A DNA stretch of 64,000 bases from Pseudomonas fildesensis. GTDB taxonomy: Bacteria > Pseudomonadota > Gammaproteobacteria > Pseudomonadales > Pseudomonadaceae. The number at the start of each line of letters is the position of its first letter. The first letter of the stretch is position 1. The position numbers and the translations under genes are program-made. Location of the stretch: the NCBI RefSeq assembly GCF_001050345.1, contig NZ_LFMW01000001.1, forward strand, positions 1 to 64,000, written 5' to 3'. The notes beneath the pieces were generated by a model. The model ran no database searches, had not been told where the DNA came from, and saw nothing but the letters and a program-made list of their open reading frames with translations. Shown here piece by piece: positions 36,367-47,198 of this stretch.

Positions 36367-36618
36367 TCAATCTTCCTTCGGCACAACCCAGAATATCTGC
36401 ACACCGCCGTCATCCCGATAGGCGAGGGTGACGTTGTCGTTCTCCGCAATTTCTTCCAGCAACTGCGCCCAATCATCCTCCGGCTCATCCGGTAAACGGA
36501 AGATCAAGGCGGCCTTGTTTTTTTGGGCGTTGGTCGAGTTGATGATTTTTTGCACACGAATACCCAGGCGTGCATAGGCATCAGGCGGGGTGGGGACTGC
36601 TGAAGCGGACTTTGTCAC
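36367..36618 (-). CDS. DUF1654 family protein
   Basis: 83 aa from GTG 36618, seven bases after AAGGAA; ATG 36648 has no ribosome binding site. Arg-Leu-Gly-Ile-Arg-Val-Gln-Lys-Ile-Ile-Asn and Asp-Asp-Trp-Ala-Gln-Leu-Leu-Glu-Glu-Ile-Ala-Glu-Asn-Asp are typical of DUF1654, a short Pseudomonas family. It is a probable cytosolic protein translationally linked to endA (4-base gap). Function unknown. DUF1654 members have been seen in phage and DNA-damage contexts, so a link to DNA handling is possible. Confidence 0.8.
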   Translation of the reverse strand: MTKSASAVPTPPDAYARLGIRVQKIINSTNAQKNKAALIFRLPDEPEDDWAQLLEEIAENDNVTLAYRDDGGVQIFWVVPKED

Positions 36619-36807
36619 GGAGTATTCCTTAGTAAGCTGTACGTGCATACAGTATTTAACTGTAGGCGATTTCGCAACTGCTTAATATTCAAGAAGTCCG
36701 TCTGACAGCGTTTTAGGAGGATTGGTGTAGGGCGGGGAGGATTTTATTGCGGGTTCCGAGGAGGTAGAGGCGGGCTGAGCCCGTCCCTACCAGGATGTCA
36801 GCTGGAA

Positions 36808-38323
<1,516 letters not shown>

Positions 38324-38337
38324 CGCAAACGTTTGCG
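38324..38337. promoter_or_regulatory. rbsO: RbsR operator (LacI-family palindrome)
   Basis: CGCAAACGTTTGCG, a perfect 14-bp palindrome with the central CG step of LacI/PurR-family sites, is 125 bases before rbsB. RbsR, encoded in the same operon, is its obvious reader. TTGACA at 38287-38292 upstream could be a -35 element, giving an operator just after or over the promoter. Confidence 0.8.
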
Positions 38338-38462
38338 AGTTGTTTCACGGGTTGCTCCCTGAGTGTCGTGAAAGCTCGTATCAGCCACCCGGGTGGGAGG
38401 GCTGCCGAAGCATTCTTCGGTGCAAGCGTTGCTCACAATAATCATAAGATCGGAGTGACCCC

Positions 38463-39422
38463 ATGAAGCTGCCATTCGCTGGACGTCTTCTTGCTGTAGC
38501 TGTGCTTGCTGCCGCATCCGCTGCTTTACCTCTCTCTTCTGCATTCGCTGCTGACGCCGCCGCCAAACCCAAGGTCGGCCTGGTAATGAAATCCCTCGCC
38601 AATGAATTTTTCGTCACCATGCAAGACGGTGCGAAGGCTTACCAGAAAGCACACGAAGCCGATTTCGACATGATCACCAACGGCATCAAGAACGAAACCG
38701 ATACCAGTGCGCAGATTGATATCGTCAATCAGATGATCCTGGCCAAAGTGAACGCCATCGTGATTGCCCCTGCCGACTCCAAGGCGTTGGTCACCGTACT
38801 GAAGAAAGCCTCCGATGCCGGTATCAAGGTCGTCAACATCGACAACCGCCTGGACCCGGACGTGCTGAAAAGCAAAAACCTTGAAATTCCCTTCGTAGGC
38901 CCGGACAACCGCAAAGGCTCGAAACTGGTCGGTGACTACCTGGCCAAGCAGCTGGCCGCAGGCGACAAGGTCGGCATCATCGAAGGTGTGCCGACGACCA
39001 CCAACGCCCAGCAGCGCACCGCAGGCTACAAGGATGCGATGGACGCTGCCGGCATGAAGATCGTCTCCACTCAATCCGGCAACTGGGAAATCGACCAGGG
39101 CCAGAAAGTAGCCTCTGCGATGTTGAGCGAGTACCCGGACCTCAAGGCACTGTTGGCCGGTAACGACAACATGGCCCTGGGTGCTGTCTCCGCCGTACGT
39201 GCAGCAGGCAAGGCCGGCAAAGTGCTGGTGGTAGGCTATGACAACATCGAAGCCATCAAGCCGATGCTGCAAGACGGTCGCGTTTTGGCGACCGCCGACC
39301 AAGCCGCAGCCCAGCAAGCCGTGTTCGGCATCCAGAACGCGCTGAAGCTGGTCAAGGGTGAAAAAGTCGATGCCGTTGAAGGCATGATTGAGACGCCTGT
39401 CGAACTCGTCCTCAAGAAGTAA
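38463..39422 (+). CDS. rbsB: Ribose ABC transporter, periplasmic binding protein
   Basis: 319 aa. Signal peptide of about 28 residues ending Ala-Phe-Ala-Ala-Asp. Periplasmic-binding fold type I: Val-Gly-Leu-Val-Met-Lys-Ser-Leu-Ala-Asn-Glu-Phe-Phe, Asn-Ile-Asp-Asn-Arg and Gly-Asn-Asp-Asn-Met-Ala-Leu-Gly-Ala are the sugar-contact regions. It is the first gene of rbsBACRKD. The leader before ATG has CAATAATCATAA next to the ribosome binding site, reminiscent of an Hfq/Crc target, so catabolite repression is possible. Confidence 0.95.
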   Translation: MKLPFAGRLLAVAVLAAASAALPLSSAFAADAAAKPKVGLVMKSLANEFFVTMQDGAKAYQKAHEADFDMITNGIKNETDTSAQIDIVNQMILAKVNAIVIAPADSKALVTVLKKASDAGIKVVNIDNRLDPDVLKSKNLEIPFVGPDNRKGSKLVGDYLAKQLAAGDKVGIIEGVPTTTNAQQRTAGYKDAMDAAGMKIVSTQSGNWEIDQGQKVASAMLSEYPDLKALLAGNDNMALGAVSAVRAAGKAGKVLVVGYDNIEAIKPMLQDGRVLATADQAAAQQAVFGIQNALKLVKGEKVDAVEGMIETPVELVLKK

Positions 39423-39479
39423 TCCTGGCTGCACCCAACAGCGTCCGCTCGCCCTGAGCGGACGCCTGGAGATTTTCCT

Positions 39480-41033
39480 ATGTCATCTTCCGCCCCGAAC
39501 GCTGTCCTCTCGGTCAGCGGTATCGGCAAGACCTATGCCCAACCGGTTCTGTCCGACATCACCCTGACGCTCAATCGCGGGGAAGTGCTGGCGCTTACCG
39601 GTGAAAACGGCGCAGGCAAAAGCACCTTGTCGAAGATCATCGGCGGGCTGGTCACGCCGACTACCGGGCACATGCAATTCAATGGTCAGGACTACAAACC
39701 GGGCAGCCGCACCCAGGCCGAAGAGCTGGGTGTACGCATGGTCATGCAGGAACTCAACCTGCTGCCGACGCTGACTGTGGCCGAAAACCTGTTCCTGGAT
39801 AACCTGCCAAGCCGCTGTGGCTGGATCAGCCGCAAGCAACTGCGTAACGCCGCAATCGAAGCCATGGCCCAAGTTGGCTTGGACGCGATCGACCCGGATA
39901 CCCTGGTCGGCAGCTTGGGCATTGGCCATCAACAAATGGTCGAGATTGCCCGTAACCTGATCGGCGATTGTCATGTACTGATCCTCGACGAACCCACGGC
40001 CATGCTGACCGCCCGTGAAGTCGAGATGCTGTTTGAACAAATCACCCGCCTGCAAGCCCGGGGCGTGGCGATCATTTATATTTCACACCGGCTCGAAGAA
40101 CTGGCCCGTGTTGCCCAGCGCATTGCGGTACTGCGCGACGGCAAACTGGTCTGCGTCGAGCCGATGGCCAATTACAACAGTGAGCAACTGGTGACCTTGA
40201 TGGTCGGTCGCGAGCTGGGTGAGCATATCGACTTGGGGCCGCGCTCCATCGGCGGCCCAGCCTTGACGGTGAAGGGCCTGACGCGCTCGGACAAAGTCCG
40301 CGATGTGTCTTTCGAAGTGCGTGCCGGGGAGATCTACGGCATCTCGGGCCTGATCGGCGCTGGCCGCACCGAACTGTTGCGGCTGATCTTCGGCGCCGAC
40401 CTGGCCGACAGCGGCACCGTGGCATTGGGGTCGCCGGCCAAGGTGGTGAGTATTCGCTCGCCCGTGGACGCGGTGGGTCACGGCATCGCCTTGATCACCG
40501 AAGACCGCAAGGGTGAAGGTCTGCTGCTGACCCAGTCCATCAGCGCGAATATCGCCTTGGGCAACATGCCGGAAATCTCCGGTGGCGGTGTGGTAAACAG
40601 CCGTGACGAAATCGCCCTGGCCAGACGTCAGATCGATGCCATGCGTATTCGTAGCTCCAGCCCGTCGCAGTTGGTGTCTGAACTGTCCGGCGGCAACCAG
40701 CAAAAGGTGGTGATTGGCCGCTGGCTGGAGCGTGATTGTTCGGTGATGCTGTTCGACGAGCCGACCCGCGGTATCGACGTCGGTGCCAAGTTCGACATTT
40801 ATGCCTTGCTCGGTGAATTGACTCGCCAGGGCAAAGCGCTGGTAGTGGTGTCGAGTGACCTGCGTGAACTGATGCTGATCTGCGACCGCATCGGCGTGCT
40901 GTCCGCCGGGCGCTTGATCGAGACCTTCGAGCGCGACAGTTGGACCCAGGACGAATTGCTTGCCGCCGCCTTTGCCGGCTATCAGAAACGTGATGCGCTG
41001 CTGAACGACGCAGCGCTTAGGGATACCCCATGA
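39480..41033 (+). CDS. rbsA: Ribose ABC transporter, ATP-binding protein
   Basis: 517 aa with two ABC cassettes. Cassette 1 has Walker A Gly-Glu-Asn-Gly-Ala-Gly-Lys-Ser-Thr and Walker B Val-Leu-Ile-Leu-Asp-Glu-Pro. Cassette 2 has a degenerate Walker A (Gly-Leu-Ile-Gly-Ala-Gly-Arg-Thr-Glu), usual for this family, but intact Leu-Ser-Gly-Gly-Asn-Gln-Gln-Lys and Phe-Asp-Glu-Pro. The stop overlaps the rbsC start by four bases. Confidence 0.96.
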   Translation: MSSSAPNAVLSVSGIGKTYAQPVLSDITLTLNRGEVLALTGENGAGKSTLSKIIGGLVTPTTGHMQFNGQDYKPGSRTQAEELGVRMVMQELNLLPTLTVAENLFLDNLPSRCGWISRKQLRNAAIEAMAQVGLDAIDPDTLVGSLGIGHQQMVEIARNLIGDCHVLILDEPTAMLTAREVEMLFEQITRLQARGVAIIYISHRLEELARVAQRIAVLRDGKLVCVEPMANYNSEQLVTLMVGRELGEHIDLGPRSIGGPALTVKGLTRSDKVRDVSFEVRAGEIYGISGLIGAGRTELLRLIFGADLADSGTVALGSPAKVVSIRSPVDAVGHGIALITEDRKGEGLLLTQSISANIALGNMPEISGGGVVNSRDEIALARRQIDAMRIRSSSPSQLVSELSGGNQQKVVIGRWLERDCSVMLFDEPTRGIDVGAKFDIYALLGELTRQGKALVVVSSDLRELMLICDRIGVLSAGRLIETFERDSWTQDELLAAAFAGYQKRDALLNDAALRDTP

Positions 41034-42007
41034 AAACAACAACTTCCCCCGGTAAAACTGGCGGCAACTTCTACGGCCTGGGTACCTACCTGGGGCTGGC
41101 GGGTGCGTTGCTGGCGATGATTGCGCTGTTCTCGATGCTCAGCGATCACTTCCTGTCTTATGACACTTTCAGCACCTTGGCCAACCAGATTCCGGACCTG
41201 ATGGTGCTGGCGGTAGGCATGACCTTCATCCTGATCATCGGCGGCATCGACCTGTCGGTGGGCTCGGTGCTGGCACTGGCGGCGTCGGCAGTCAGTGTGG
41301 CGATTCTCGGCTGGGGCTGGAGCGTCCTGCCAGCCGCTGTGCTCGGCATGGGCTGCGCCGCGTTGGCCGGCACCATTACCGGTTCGATCACCGTGGCGTG
41401 GCGCATTCCGTCGTTTATCGTGTCCCTCGGTGTGCTGGAAATGGCGCGTGGTGTCGCGTACCAGATGACCGGCTCGCGCACGGCCTATATCGGTGACTCG
41501 TTTGCCTGGTTGTCCAACCCGATTGCCTTTGGGATTTCACCCTCGTTCATCATTGCCTTGTTGGTGATCATTGCCGCTCAACTGGTATTGACCCGTACCG
41601 TATTCGGTCGTTACCTGATCGGCATCGGCACCAACGAAGAAGCCGTGCGACTGGCGGGGATCAACCCCAAACCCTACAAGATCCTGGTGTTCAGCCTGAT
41701 GGGCCTGCTGGCCGGTGTGGCCGCGCTGTTCCAGATTTCGCGCCTGGAAGCGGCCGACCCGAACGCCGGTTCCGGCCTGGAGCTGCAAGTGATTGCGGCG
41801 GTGGTGATCGGCGGTACCAGCCTGATGGGTGGGCGTGGTTCGGTCATCAGTACTTTCTTCGGTGTGTTGATTATTTCGGTACTGGCGGCGGGCCTGGCGC
41901 AGATCGGTGCCACGGAGCCCACTAAACGCATCATTACCGGTGCTGTGATCGTGATTGCCGTGGTCCTCGATACCTATCGCAGCCGACGCGCCAGTCGGCG
42001 GGGCTGA
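41030..42007 (+). CDS. rbsC: Ribose ABC transporter, permease
   Basis: 325 aa, about ten membrane segments. Ile-Gly-Gly-Ile-Asp-Leu-Ser-Val-Gly-Ser and the EAA-like Gly-Thr-Asn-Glu-Glu-Ala-Val-Arg-Leu-Ala-Gly-Ile-Asn loop fit carbohydrate permeases of the RbsC type. It begins within the rbsA stop. rbsR follows after three bases. Confidence 0.95.
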   Translation: MKTTTSPGKTGGNFYGLGTYLGLAGALLAMIALFSMLSDHFLSYDTFSTLANQIPDLMVLAVGMTFILIIGGIDLSVGSVLALAASAVSVAILGWGWSVLPAAVLGMGCAALAGTITGSITVAWRIPSFIVSLGVLEMARGVAYQMTGSRTAYIGDSFAWLSNPIAFGISPSFIIALLVIIAAQLVLTRTVFGRYLIGIGTNEEAVRLAGINPKPYKILVFSLMGLLAGVAALFQISRLEAADPNAGSGLELQVIAAVVIGGTSLMGGRGSVISTFFGVLIISVLAAGLAQIGATEPTKRIITGAVIVIAVVLDTYRSRRASRRG

Positions 42008-42010
42008 ACC

Positions 42011-43033
42011 ATGGCAACGATCAAGGATGTGGCAGCGCTTGCGGGCATTTCCTACACCACCGTGTCCCATGTGGTGAACAAGACGCGCCCGGTGAGCGAA
42101 CCTGTGCGGATCAAGGTCGAGGCGGCGATCAAGCAGCTGGACTATGTGCCGAGCGCGGTTGCGCGCTCGCTCAAGGCCAAGACCACCGCCACTATCGGCC
42201 TGCTGGTCCCCAACAGCCTCAACCCGTATTTTGCCGAGCTGGCCCGGGGCATCGAGGATTACTGCGAGCGCAATGGTTACTGTGTGATCCTCTGTAACTC
42301 TGACGACAACGCTGAAAAGCAACGCAGTTATCTGCGGGTGTTGCTGGAGAAGCGCATCGACGGCTTGATCGTGACCTCCGTGGGCGGCGACGACAGCGGC
42401 CTTGCGGCAGGCTTGAGCGCAGTACGCACGCCCATGGTCATCGTCGACCGCGCACTGGACGGCATTGATGTCGACCTGGTCCGCATCGATCACGAGGAGG
42501 GCGCCTATCTGGCGACCCGGCACTTGCTTGAGCTCGGTCACCGGGACATCGCCTGCATTGGCGGCCCCGGCCACACCCGCGTCGCGCAGATGCGTCTGGC
42601 GGGGTACCACCGTGCATTGCGTGAGGCAGGTGTGGAAGTGGCGGCCAATCGCACCCAGGAAAGCGACTTCACCAGCACCGGCGGTTATGCCGCGGCAGTG
42701 CGGTTGCTCTCGGAAAATCCACCCAGCGCGATTTTCGCCAGCAACGACATGATTGGTTTCGGCGTGTTGCGCGCGGCAGCGGAGCGTAATATTCGCGTGC
42801 CCGGCGAGCTGTCGGTGATCGGTTTCGATGATATTCAAATGGGCCGCTATGTGTACCCGGCACTGACCACGGTCGGACAATCGATCGTGCAACTGGGTGA
42901 GACGGCGGCCGAGCTTTTACTGCGACGAATTGCAACACCCCAACTGCCGATCGATCAACGCATCGTGACGCCGAGTATTGTTTTGCGTGAGTCGACGGCG
43001 CCGTTCGCCGGTGTGTTCGCCCAATACCGCTGA
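42011..43033 (+). CDS. rbsR: Ribose operon repressor, LacI family
   Basis: 340 aa. N-terminal helix-turn-helix Ala-Thr-Ile-Lys-Asp-Val-Ala-Ala-Leu-Ala-Gly-Ile-Ser-Tyr-Thr-Thr-Val-Ser-His-Val-Val-Asn and a hinge helix Ser-Ala-Val-Ala-Arg-Ser-Leu, followed by a sugar-binding domain. It lies inside the operon between rbsC and rbsK, not at its end as in E. coli. It should repress from the palindrome at 38324-38337 and thus control its own level. Confidence 0.94.
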   Translation: MATIKDVAALAGISYTTVSHVVNKTRPVSEPVRIKVEAAIKQLDYVPSAVARSLKAKTTATIGLLVPNSLNPYFAELARGIEDYCERNGYCVILCNSDDNAEKQRSYLRVLLEKRIDGLIVTSVGGDDSGLAAGLSAVRTPMVIVDRALDGIDVDLVRIDHEEGAYLATRHLLELGHRDIACIGGPGHTRVAQMRLAGYHRALREAGVEVAANRTQESDFTSTGGYAAAVRLLSENPPSAIFASNDMIGFGVLRAAAERNIRVPGELSVIGFDDIQMGRYVYPALTTVGQSIVQLGETAAELLLRRIATPQLPIDQRIVTPSIVLRESTAPFAGVFAQYR

Positions 43034-43056
43034 ACCGAATTGATGAGTACTGATGT

Positions 43057-43974
43057 ATGCCAGCAAAAGTAGTGGTAGTAGGCAGCTTGAACATGGACCT
43101 GGTTACCCGCGCCAGTCGCTTGCCTCGTGCCGGTGAAACCCTGATCGGCCAATCGTTCTCTACGGTGCCGGGTGGCAAGGGCGCCAACCAGGCCGTGGCG
43201 TCTGCGCGACTGGGGGCTGAGGTTGCGATGATCGGCTGCGTGGGTACAGATGCCTACGGTGCCCAATTGCGCGATGCATTGCAGGTGGAAGGCATCGACT
43301 GCCAGGCCGTCAGCACGGTGGAGGGTTCCAGCGGCGTGGCGTTGATCGTGGTGGATGACAGCAGTCAGAACGCGATCGTGATTGTTGCCGGCAGCAATGG
43401 TGAGCTGACGCCCGCTTCGCTGCAGGTGTTCGATTCAGTGCTGCAGGCCGCCGATGTGATCGTCTGCCAGCTTGAAGTGCCAATGGATACGGTGGGGTAT
43501 ACGCTCAAACGCGGTCGTGAGCTGGGCAAGACGGTGATCCTCAATCCGGCGCCGGCCAGCGGCCCGTTGCCTGCCGAATGGTATGCCTCGATCGACTACC
43601 TGATTCCCAACGAGAGCGAAGCCACTGCACTGAGCGGTGTGACGGTCGATTCCCTCGACAGTGCCAAGTTGGCAGCGACGCAACTGATCAAGGCTGGCGC
43701 CGGCAAAGTCATCATCACCCTTGGCGCCCAGGGCGCACTGTTTGCAGATGGTCAAGGTTTTGAGCATCTGGTTGCACCCAAGGTCAAGGCGGTGGATACC
43801 ACTGCTGCCGGCGACACCTTTGTCGGCGGTTTTGCTGCGGCACTGGCCAACGGCAAGGTCGAAGCCGAGGCCATTCGTTTTGGTCAGGCGGCCGCGGCGC
43901 TGTCGGTGACCCGTGACGGCGCGCAACCCTCCATTCCTACGCTGCACGACGTTCAAGGTTTTGTGCCCTCATGA
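43057..43974 (+). CDS. rbsK: Ribokinase
   Basis: 305 aa PfkB-family kinase. Gly-Ser-Leu-Asn-Met-Asp-Leu near the start, Pro-Gly-Gly-Lys-Gly-Ala-Asn-Gln-Ala and the catalytic [12 protein letters not shown] near the end. It phosphorylates ribose at O5. Its stop overlaps rbsD by four bases. Confidence 0.97.
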   Translation: MPAKVVVVGSLNMDLVTRASRLPRAGETLIGQSFSTVPGGKGANQAVASARLGAEVAMIGCVGTDAYGAQLRDALQVEGIDCQAVSTVEGSSGVALIVVDDSSQNAIVIVAGSNGELTPASLQVFDSVLQAADVIVCQLEVPMDTVGYTLKRGRELGKTVILNPAPASGPLPAEWYASIDYLIPNESEATALSGVTVDSLDSAKLAATQLIKAGAGKVIITLGAQGALFADGQGFEHLVAPKVKAVDTTAAGDTFVGGFAAALANGKVEAEAIRFGQAAAALSVTRDGAQPSIPTLHDVQGFVPS

Positions 43975-44375
43975 AAAAGACACCATTGCTCAATATTGCA
44001 CTGTCGCGCGTGATCGCCTCACTCGGTCACGGCGATATCCTGGTCATCGGCGACGCCGGACTGCCGGTGCCTCCGGGTGTCGAGTTGATCGACCTGGCGC
44101 TCACGCAGGGCATTCCCGATTTCATCAGCACGCTGCGCATTGTGCTCAGTGAAATGCAGGTAGAAAACCATGTACTGGCGGAAGAAATCCTGCTCAAGCA
44201 GCCACCAGCTCTGACCGATCTCAACACCTTGACCGAACAGGCCGCTCTCGGCGAGCGGCGCCTGGTCAGCCATGAAGAATTCAAACAGCTGAGCCGCAAG
44301 GCGCGCGCCGTTGTCCGCACCGGCGAGTGCCAGCCTTACTGCAATATTGCGCTGGTGTCCGGCGTCACGTTCTAG
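43971..44375 (+). CDS. rbsD: D-ribose pyranase
   Basis: 134 aa, usual RbsD length. His20-like residue in Leu-Gly-His-Gly-Asp and Asp of Ile-Gly-Asp-Ala-Gly-Leu are the conserved catalytic residues. It interconverts pyran and furan forms of ribose so that ribokinase gets its substrate. ATGA overlap with rbsK. Confidence 0.96.
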   Translation: MKKTPLLNIALSRVIASLGHGDILVIGDAGLPVPPGVELIDLALTQGIPDFISTLRIVLSEMQVENHVLAEEILLKQPPALTDLNTLTEQAALGERRLVSHEEFKQLSRKARAVVRTGECQPYCNIALVSGVTF

Positions 44376-44401
44376 CGTTTACCTACGACAAGGAGTGTTT
44401 C

Positions 44402-45430
44402 ATGCAACGTAGTCTTCCAACCCTGAAAAATCTGTTCCGGAGTGTTCTGCTTTTGTCTGCGCTCACTACTGCAAGCGCCCAAGCGGCTGAAAAAATCGAC
44501 CTGATCATAGACACCGACCCCGGTGCCGACGATGTGGTGGCCTTGCTGTTCGCCATGGCGTCCCCGGATGAATTAAGCATTCGCGCGCTGACCACCGTCG
44601 CCGGCAATGTGCGCCTGGACAAAACGTCCCGCAATGCGCGCCTGGCCCGTGAATGGGCAGGGCGTGAGGACATTCCGGTTTACGCTGGAGCACCGGCACC
44701 ACTGCTGCGCACGCCGATCTATGCCGAGAATATCCACGGTAAGGAGGGTATTTCCGGGGTCACCGTGCATGAGCCGAAAAAAGGCTTGGCCGAAGGAAAT
44801 GCCGTTGAATACCTGATCAAGACCTTGACCGCCGCCAAGCCCCACAGCATCACCATCGCCATGCTCGGCCCACAGACCAACCTGGCATTGGCACTGACTC
44901 AAGAGCCTAAAATCACTCAGGGCATCAAGGAAGTAGTGGTGATGGGCGGCGCACACTTCAATGGCGGCAACATCACGCCAGTGGCTGAGTTCAACCTGTT
45001 CGCAGACCCGGTTGCGGCCGAGATTGTGCTCAAGAGTGGCGTGAAGCTGACCTACCTGCCGCTGGACGTCACCCATAAGGTGCTGACCAGTGAAGCGCGC
45101 CTGAAAAAGATCGCTGACATCAAGAATAACGCGAGCAAAGTCGTCGGCGATATTCTCAACGAATACGTCAAAGGCGATATGGAGCACTACGGCATCCCGG
45201 GCGGCCCGGTACACGATGCGACCGTAGTTGCTTACCTGCTGAAGCCTTCGCTGTTCAGCGGTCGTGAGGTGAACGTGGTGGTGGACAGCCGTGAAGGTCC
45301 GACCTTCGGCCAGACCATAGTCGATTGGTACGACGGCCTGAAACAACCGAAGAACGCGTTCTGGGTTGAAAGTGGCGACGCCCAGGGCTTCTTCGATCTG
45401 CTGACCGAGCGCCTGGCGCGTCTGAAGTAA
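44402..45430 (+). CDS. Exported ribonucleoside hydrolase
   Basis: 342 aa from ATG 44402 (AAGGAG upstream), with a signal peptide that ends near Ala-Gln-Ala-Ala-Glu. The family's calcium-binding Asp-Thr-Asp-Pro-Gly-Ala-Asp-Asp, Gly-Pro-Gln-Thr-Asn-Leu-Ala, Met-Gly-Gly-Ala and His-Asp (Pro-Val-His-Asp-Ala) are intact. It should release ribose from nucleosides in the periplasm. Placed 26 bases after rbsD, it would feed the RbsBAC transporter directly. Base preference (purine or pyrimidine) is not evident. Confidence 0.9.
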   Translation: MQRSLPTLKNLFRSVLLLSALTTASAQAAEKIDLIIDTDPGADDVVALLFAMASPDELSIRALTTVAGNVRLDKTSRNARLAREWAGREDIPVYAGAPAPLLRTPIYAENIHGKEGISGVTVHEPKKGLAEGNAVEYLIKTLTAAKPHSITIAMLGPQTNLALALTQEPKITQGIKEVVVMGGAHFNGGNITPVAEFNLFADPVAAEIVLKSGVKLTYLPLDVTHKVLTSEARLKKIADIKNNASKVVGDILNEYVKGDMEHYGIPGGPVHDATVVAYLLKPSLFSGREVNVVVDSREGPTFGQTIVDWYDGLKQPKNAFWVESGDAQGFFDLLTERLARLK

Positions 45431-45463
45431 TGCGTTTTCCGGTCGGCGCTCGCCGGCCGGGTC

Positions 45464-45676
45464 TTACTCGCGTTCGGGGTCGTGTGCCCCCATGTGATCG
45501 GCCGGGTATTTCTCGAATATCTGGCCGATGAACGCTTGCGCGGCCTGAGTGCCCAATTCCTTGACCAGCAGGTCGATACCAATGATCGCCAACTCTTCCG
45601 GGCTTCCGGGGCTGTAGGAACTCTGTCCTTGGGGCCACTTGGCTTTGATGTCGGCTTGGAGGGTCACGGTGCTCAT
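45464..45676 (-). CDS. Small conserved hypothetical protein
   Basis: 70 aa. It begins Met-Ser-Thr-Val-Thr-Leu-Gln-Ala-Asp-Ile-Lys and has Ser-Pro-Glu-Glu-Leu-Ala-Ile-Ile-Gly-Ile-Asp-Leu-Leu-Val. No membrane segment or signal. It converges on the nucleoside hydrolase gene; a GC-rich hairpin (45440-45459) lies between them. Function unknown. Confidence 0.7.
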   Translation of the reverse strand: MSTVTLQADIKAKWPQGQSSYSPGSPEELAIIGIDLLVKELGTQAAQAFIGQIFEKYPADHMGAHDPERE

Positions 45677-45848
45677 GGTGGGGGCTCACGGGGCTAAAAT
45701 ACGGGGCAGTGCGCTAAAACGCGGTTTTTGCCGGGGCAGTTAACCATTTTGCGCTGCGTTTGGCACTTCTACTTAGGCATGAGGCATTTAGGCTTGAGGG
45801 GAGGGCTGTGCGACACTGTCGCTCTGTCTAATTGCCGGGGAACACCGC

Positions 45849-46157
45849 GTGCAGATCGATTTGAACAACCCCGAGAACCTGACACTGGAAAAGGTTCGTA
45901 ACCTACTAGCCAGTGCAAGCGACGACGAACACACGCAGTTGCGGGTAACAAAGGCAGGTATCGCGTACATCTCTTCCGGTAAGGCCGTAGGTGGTGTGGA
46001 TATCGATGGCCTGCTGTTTCGCCTGGAGACCTGGGCCAAGGGCTCTGGTTATGTTGGCAACGTAGCGGCCAGCGATGAAGTCTGGGTAATGCAGATTTTC
46101 AACGCGCTCAAGCAGAACTGGCCAAAGCCGCCTTTTGACTACATCGACATCTACTGA
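45849..46157 (+). CDS. Small conserved hypothetical protein
   Basis: 102 aa from GTG 45849 with GGGGAA upstream. Soluble, with Leu-Arg-Val-Thr-Lys-Ala-Gly-Ile-Ala-Tyr-Ile-Ser and a C-terminal Pro-Pro-Phe-Asp-Tyr-Ile-Asp-Ile-Tyr. No recognised motif. It probably stands alone. Confidence 0.65.
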   Translation: MQIDLNNPENLTLEKVRNLLASASDDEHTQLRVTKAGIAYISSGKAVGGVDIDGLLFRLETWAKGSGYVGNVAASDEVWVMQIFNALKQNWPKPPFDYIDIY

Positions 46158-46302
46158 AGTGCGTTCATATCTGGTGACGATTGACCGGGCGAATGCCTGC
46201 TTGGAGTCAGGCAGACTTGCCCGCAGGCGATTTACGTCTTGAAACCAATCCGCCTGACCGCTGTCGCACCATCTCTGTCCTTTTTTTATCATAGGAGGCT
46301 TC

Positions 46303-46623
46303 ATGCCTTGGAAGCTCGCATCATTCGGTACTTTGTTGGCAGCACTCGCGTTGGCGGGTTGCAGTACCCCCGGTGCCTCTGAGCCAGCCAAAGACGCCGT
46401 CGCGACCGATGCCGGTCATAGTCGCTGTGAGTCGAAGGCCGCCGAGTTCACGATCGGCCAGAAAGCCTCGCCCCAGTTGCTGGATCAAGCCCGTACCCGT
46501 GCCGGTGCGCAGAACGCACGGATTCTCAAGCCCAACGACATGATCACGCTGGAATACCGCTCTGACCGCCTGAACCTGAACACCGACGACAACCTGGTGA
46601 TCACGCGCGTCAATTGCGGCTGA
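46303..46623 (+). CDS. Lipoprotein with I78 protease-inhibitor domain
   Basis: 106 aa; AGGAGG precedes ATG 46303. Lipobox Leu-Ala-Leu-Ala-Gly-Cys ends near residue 20. The C-terminal ~50 residues (Ala-Arg-Ile-Leu-Lys-Pro-Asn-Asp-Met-Ile-Thr and Asn-Leu-Asn-Thr-Asp-Asp-Asn-Leu-Val-Ile-Thr-Arg-Val-Asn-Cys) fit the potato-inhibitor-like I78 family. It may protect the cell envelope from serine proteases. Converges on the cold-shock gene. Confidence 0.83.
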   Translation: MPWKLASFGTLLAALALAGCSTPGASEPAKDAVATDAGHSRCESKAAEFTIGQKASPQLLDQARTRAGAQNARILKPNDMITLEYRSDRLNLNTDDNLVITRVNCG

Positions 46624-46654
46624 TAGCCGACCTGCTTTTGTATCGCCCATAAAA

Positions 46655-46681
46655 AACCCCGTCACATGGACGGGGTTTTTT
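46655..46681. terminator. Bidirectional terminator between I78 gene and cold-shock gene
   Basis: AACCCCGTC and GACGGGGTT pair around a 5-base loop, with A runs before and T runs after, so it can stop transcription in both directions. Confidence 0.9.
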
Positions 46682-46696
46682 AGATCGGCGCAGAAA

Positions 46697-46909
46697 TTAC
46701 TCTGGGCGAACCTGTGCAGCTTGCATACCCTTTTGGCCTTTCTCAGCCACGAAGGAAACGGTTTGGCCTTCTTTCAGGCTTTTGAAACCGTCGCTTTCGA
46801 TAGCTTTGAAGTGTACGAACAGGTCGTCACCGCCACCTTGAGGAGTGATGAAGCCGAAGCCTTTTTCATCGTTGAACCATTTAACGGTGCCGGATTGGCG
46901 ATTAGACAT
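46697..46909 (-). CDS. cspA: CspA-family cold-shock protein
   Basis: 70 aa from ATG 46909, with GGAGA upstream. RNP1-like Lys-Gly-Phe-Gly-Phe-Ile and RNP2-like Asp-Leu-Phe-Val-His-Phe are intact. It binds single-stranded RNA/DNA and acts as an RNA chaperone. The long spacer upstream (to about 47040) could be the long leader typical of cold-shock mRNAs. Which Csp paralogue it is cannot be told here. Confidence 0.93.
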   Translation of the reverse strand: MSNRQSGTVKWFNDEKGFGFITPQGGGDDLFVHFKAIESDGFKSLKEGQTVSFVAEKGQKGMQAAQVRPE

Positions 46910-47198
46910 GGTGTATCTCCAAGAAACATATATTTTCAGTAGTGCTGTGCTGCTCAGGCCAACTGGGCACACCGGGCTATCATAGTCGAAATGTTCGGCT
47001 TGGGAGCCCCCCCAAGGCATTGTTTGCTAATCAATGGCGTTGCGTTTAGTGCTTCGGCCGGCTGAAAGCCGCGATCTACGGGGCTTTCGCGTGAAATATA
47101 AGCTGGTAAAAAAAGCCGTAAAAGCTGCGTAATTTGTGAGAAATGGCAGTTTTAAGGCTGTTTTTCCAGCAAAACGGCCGTCTGATCAGAGGCGAATC

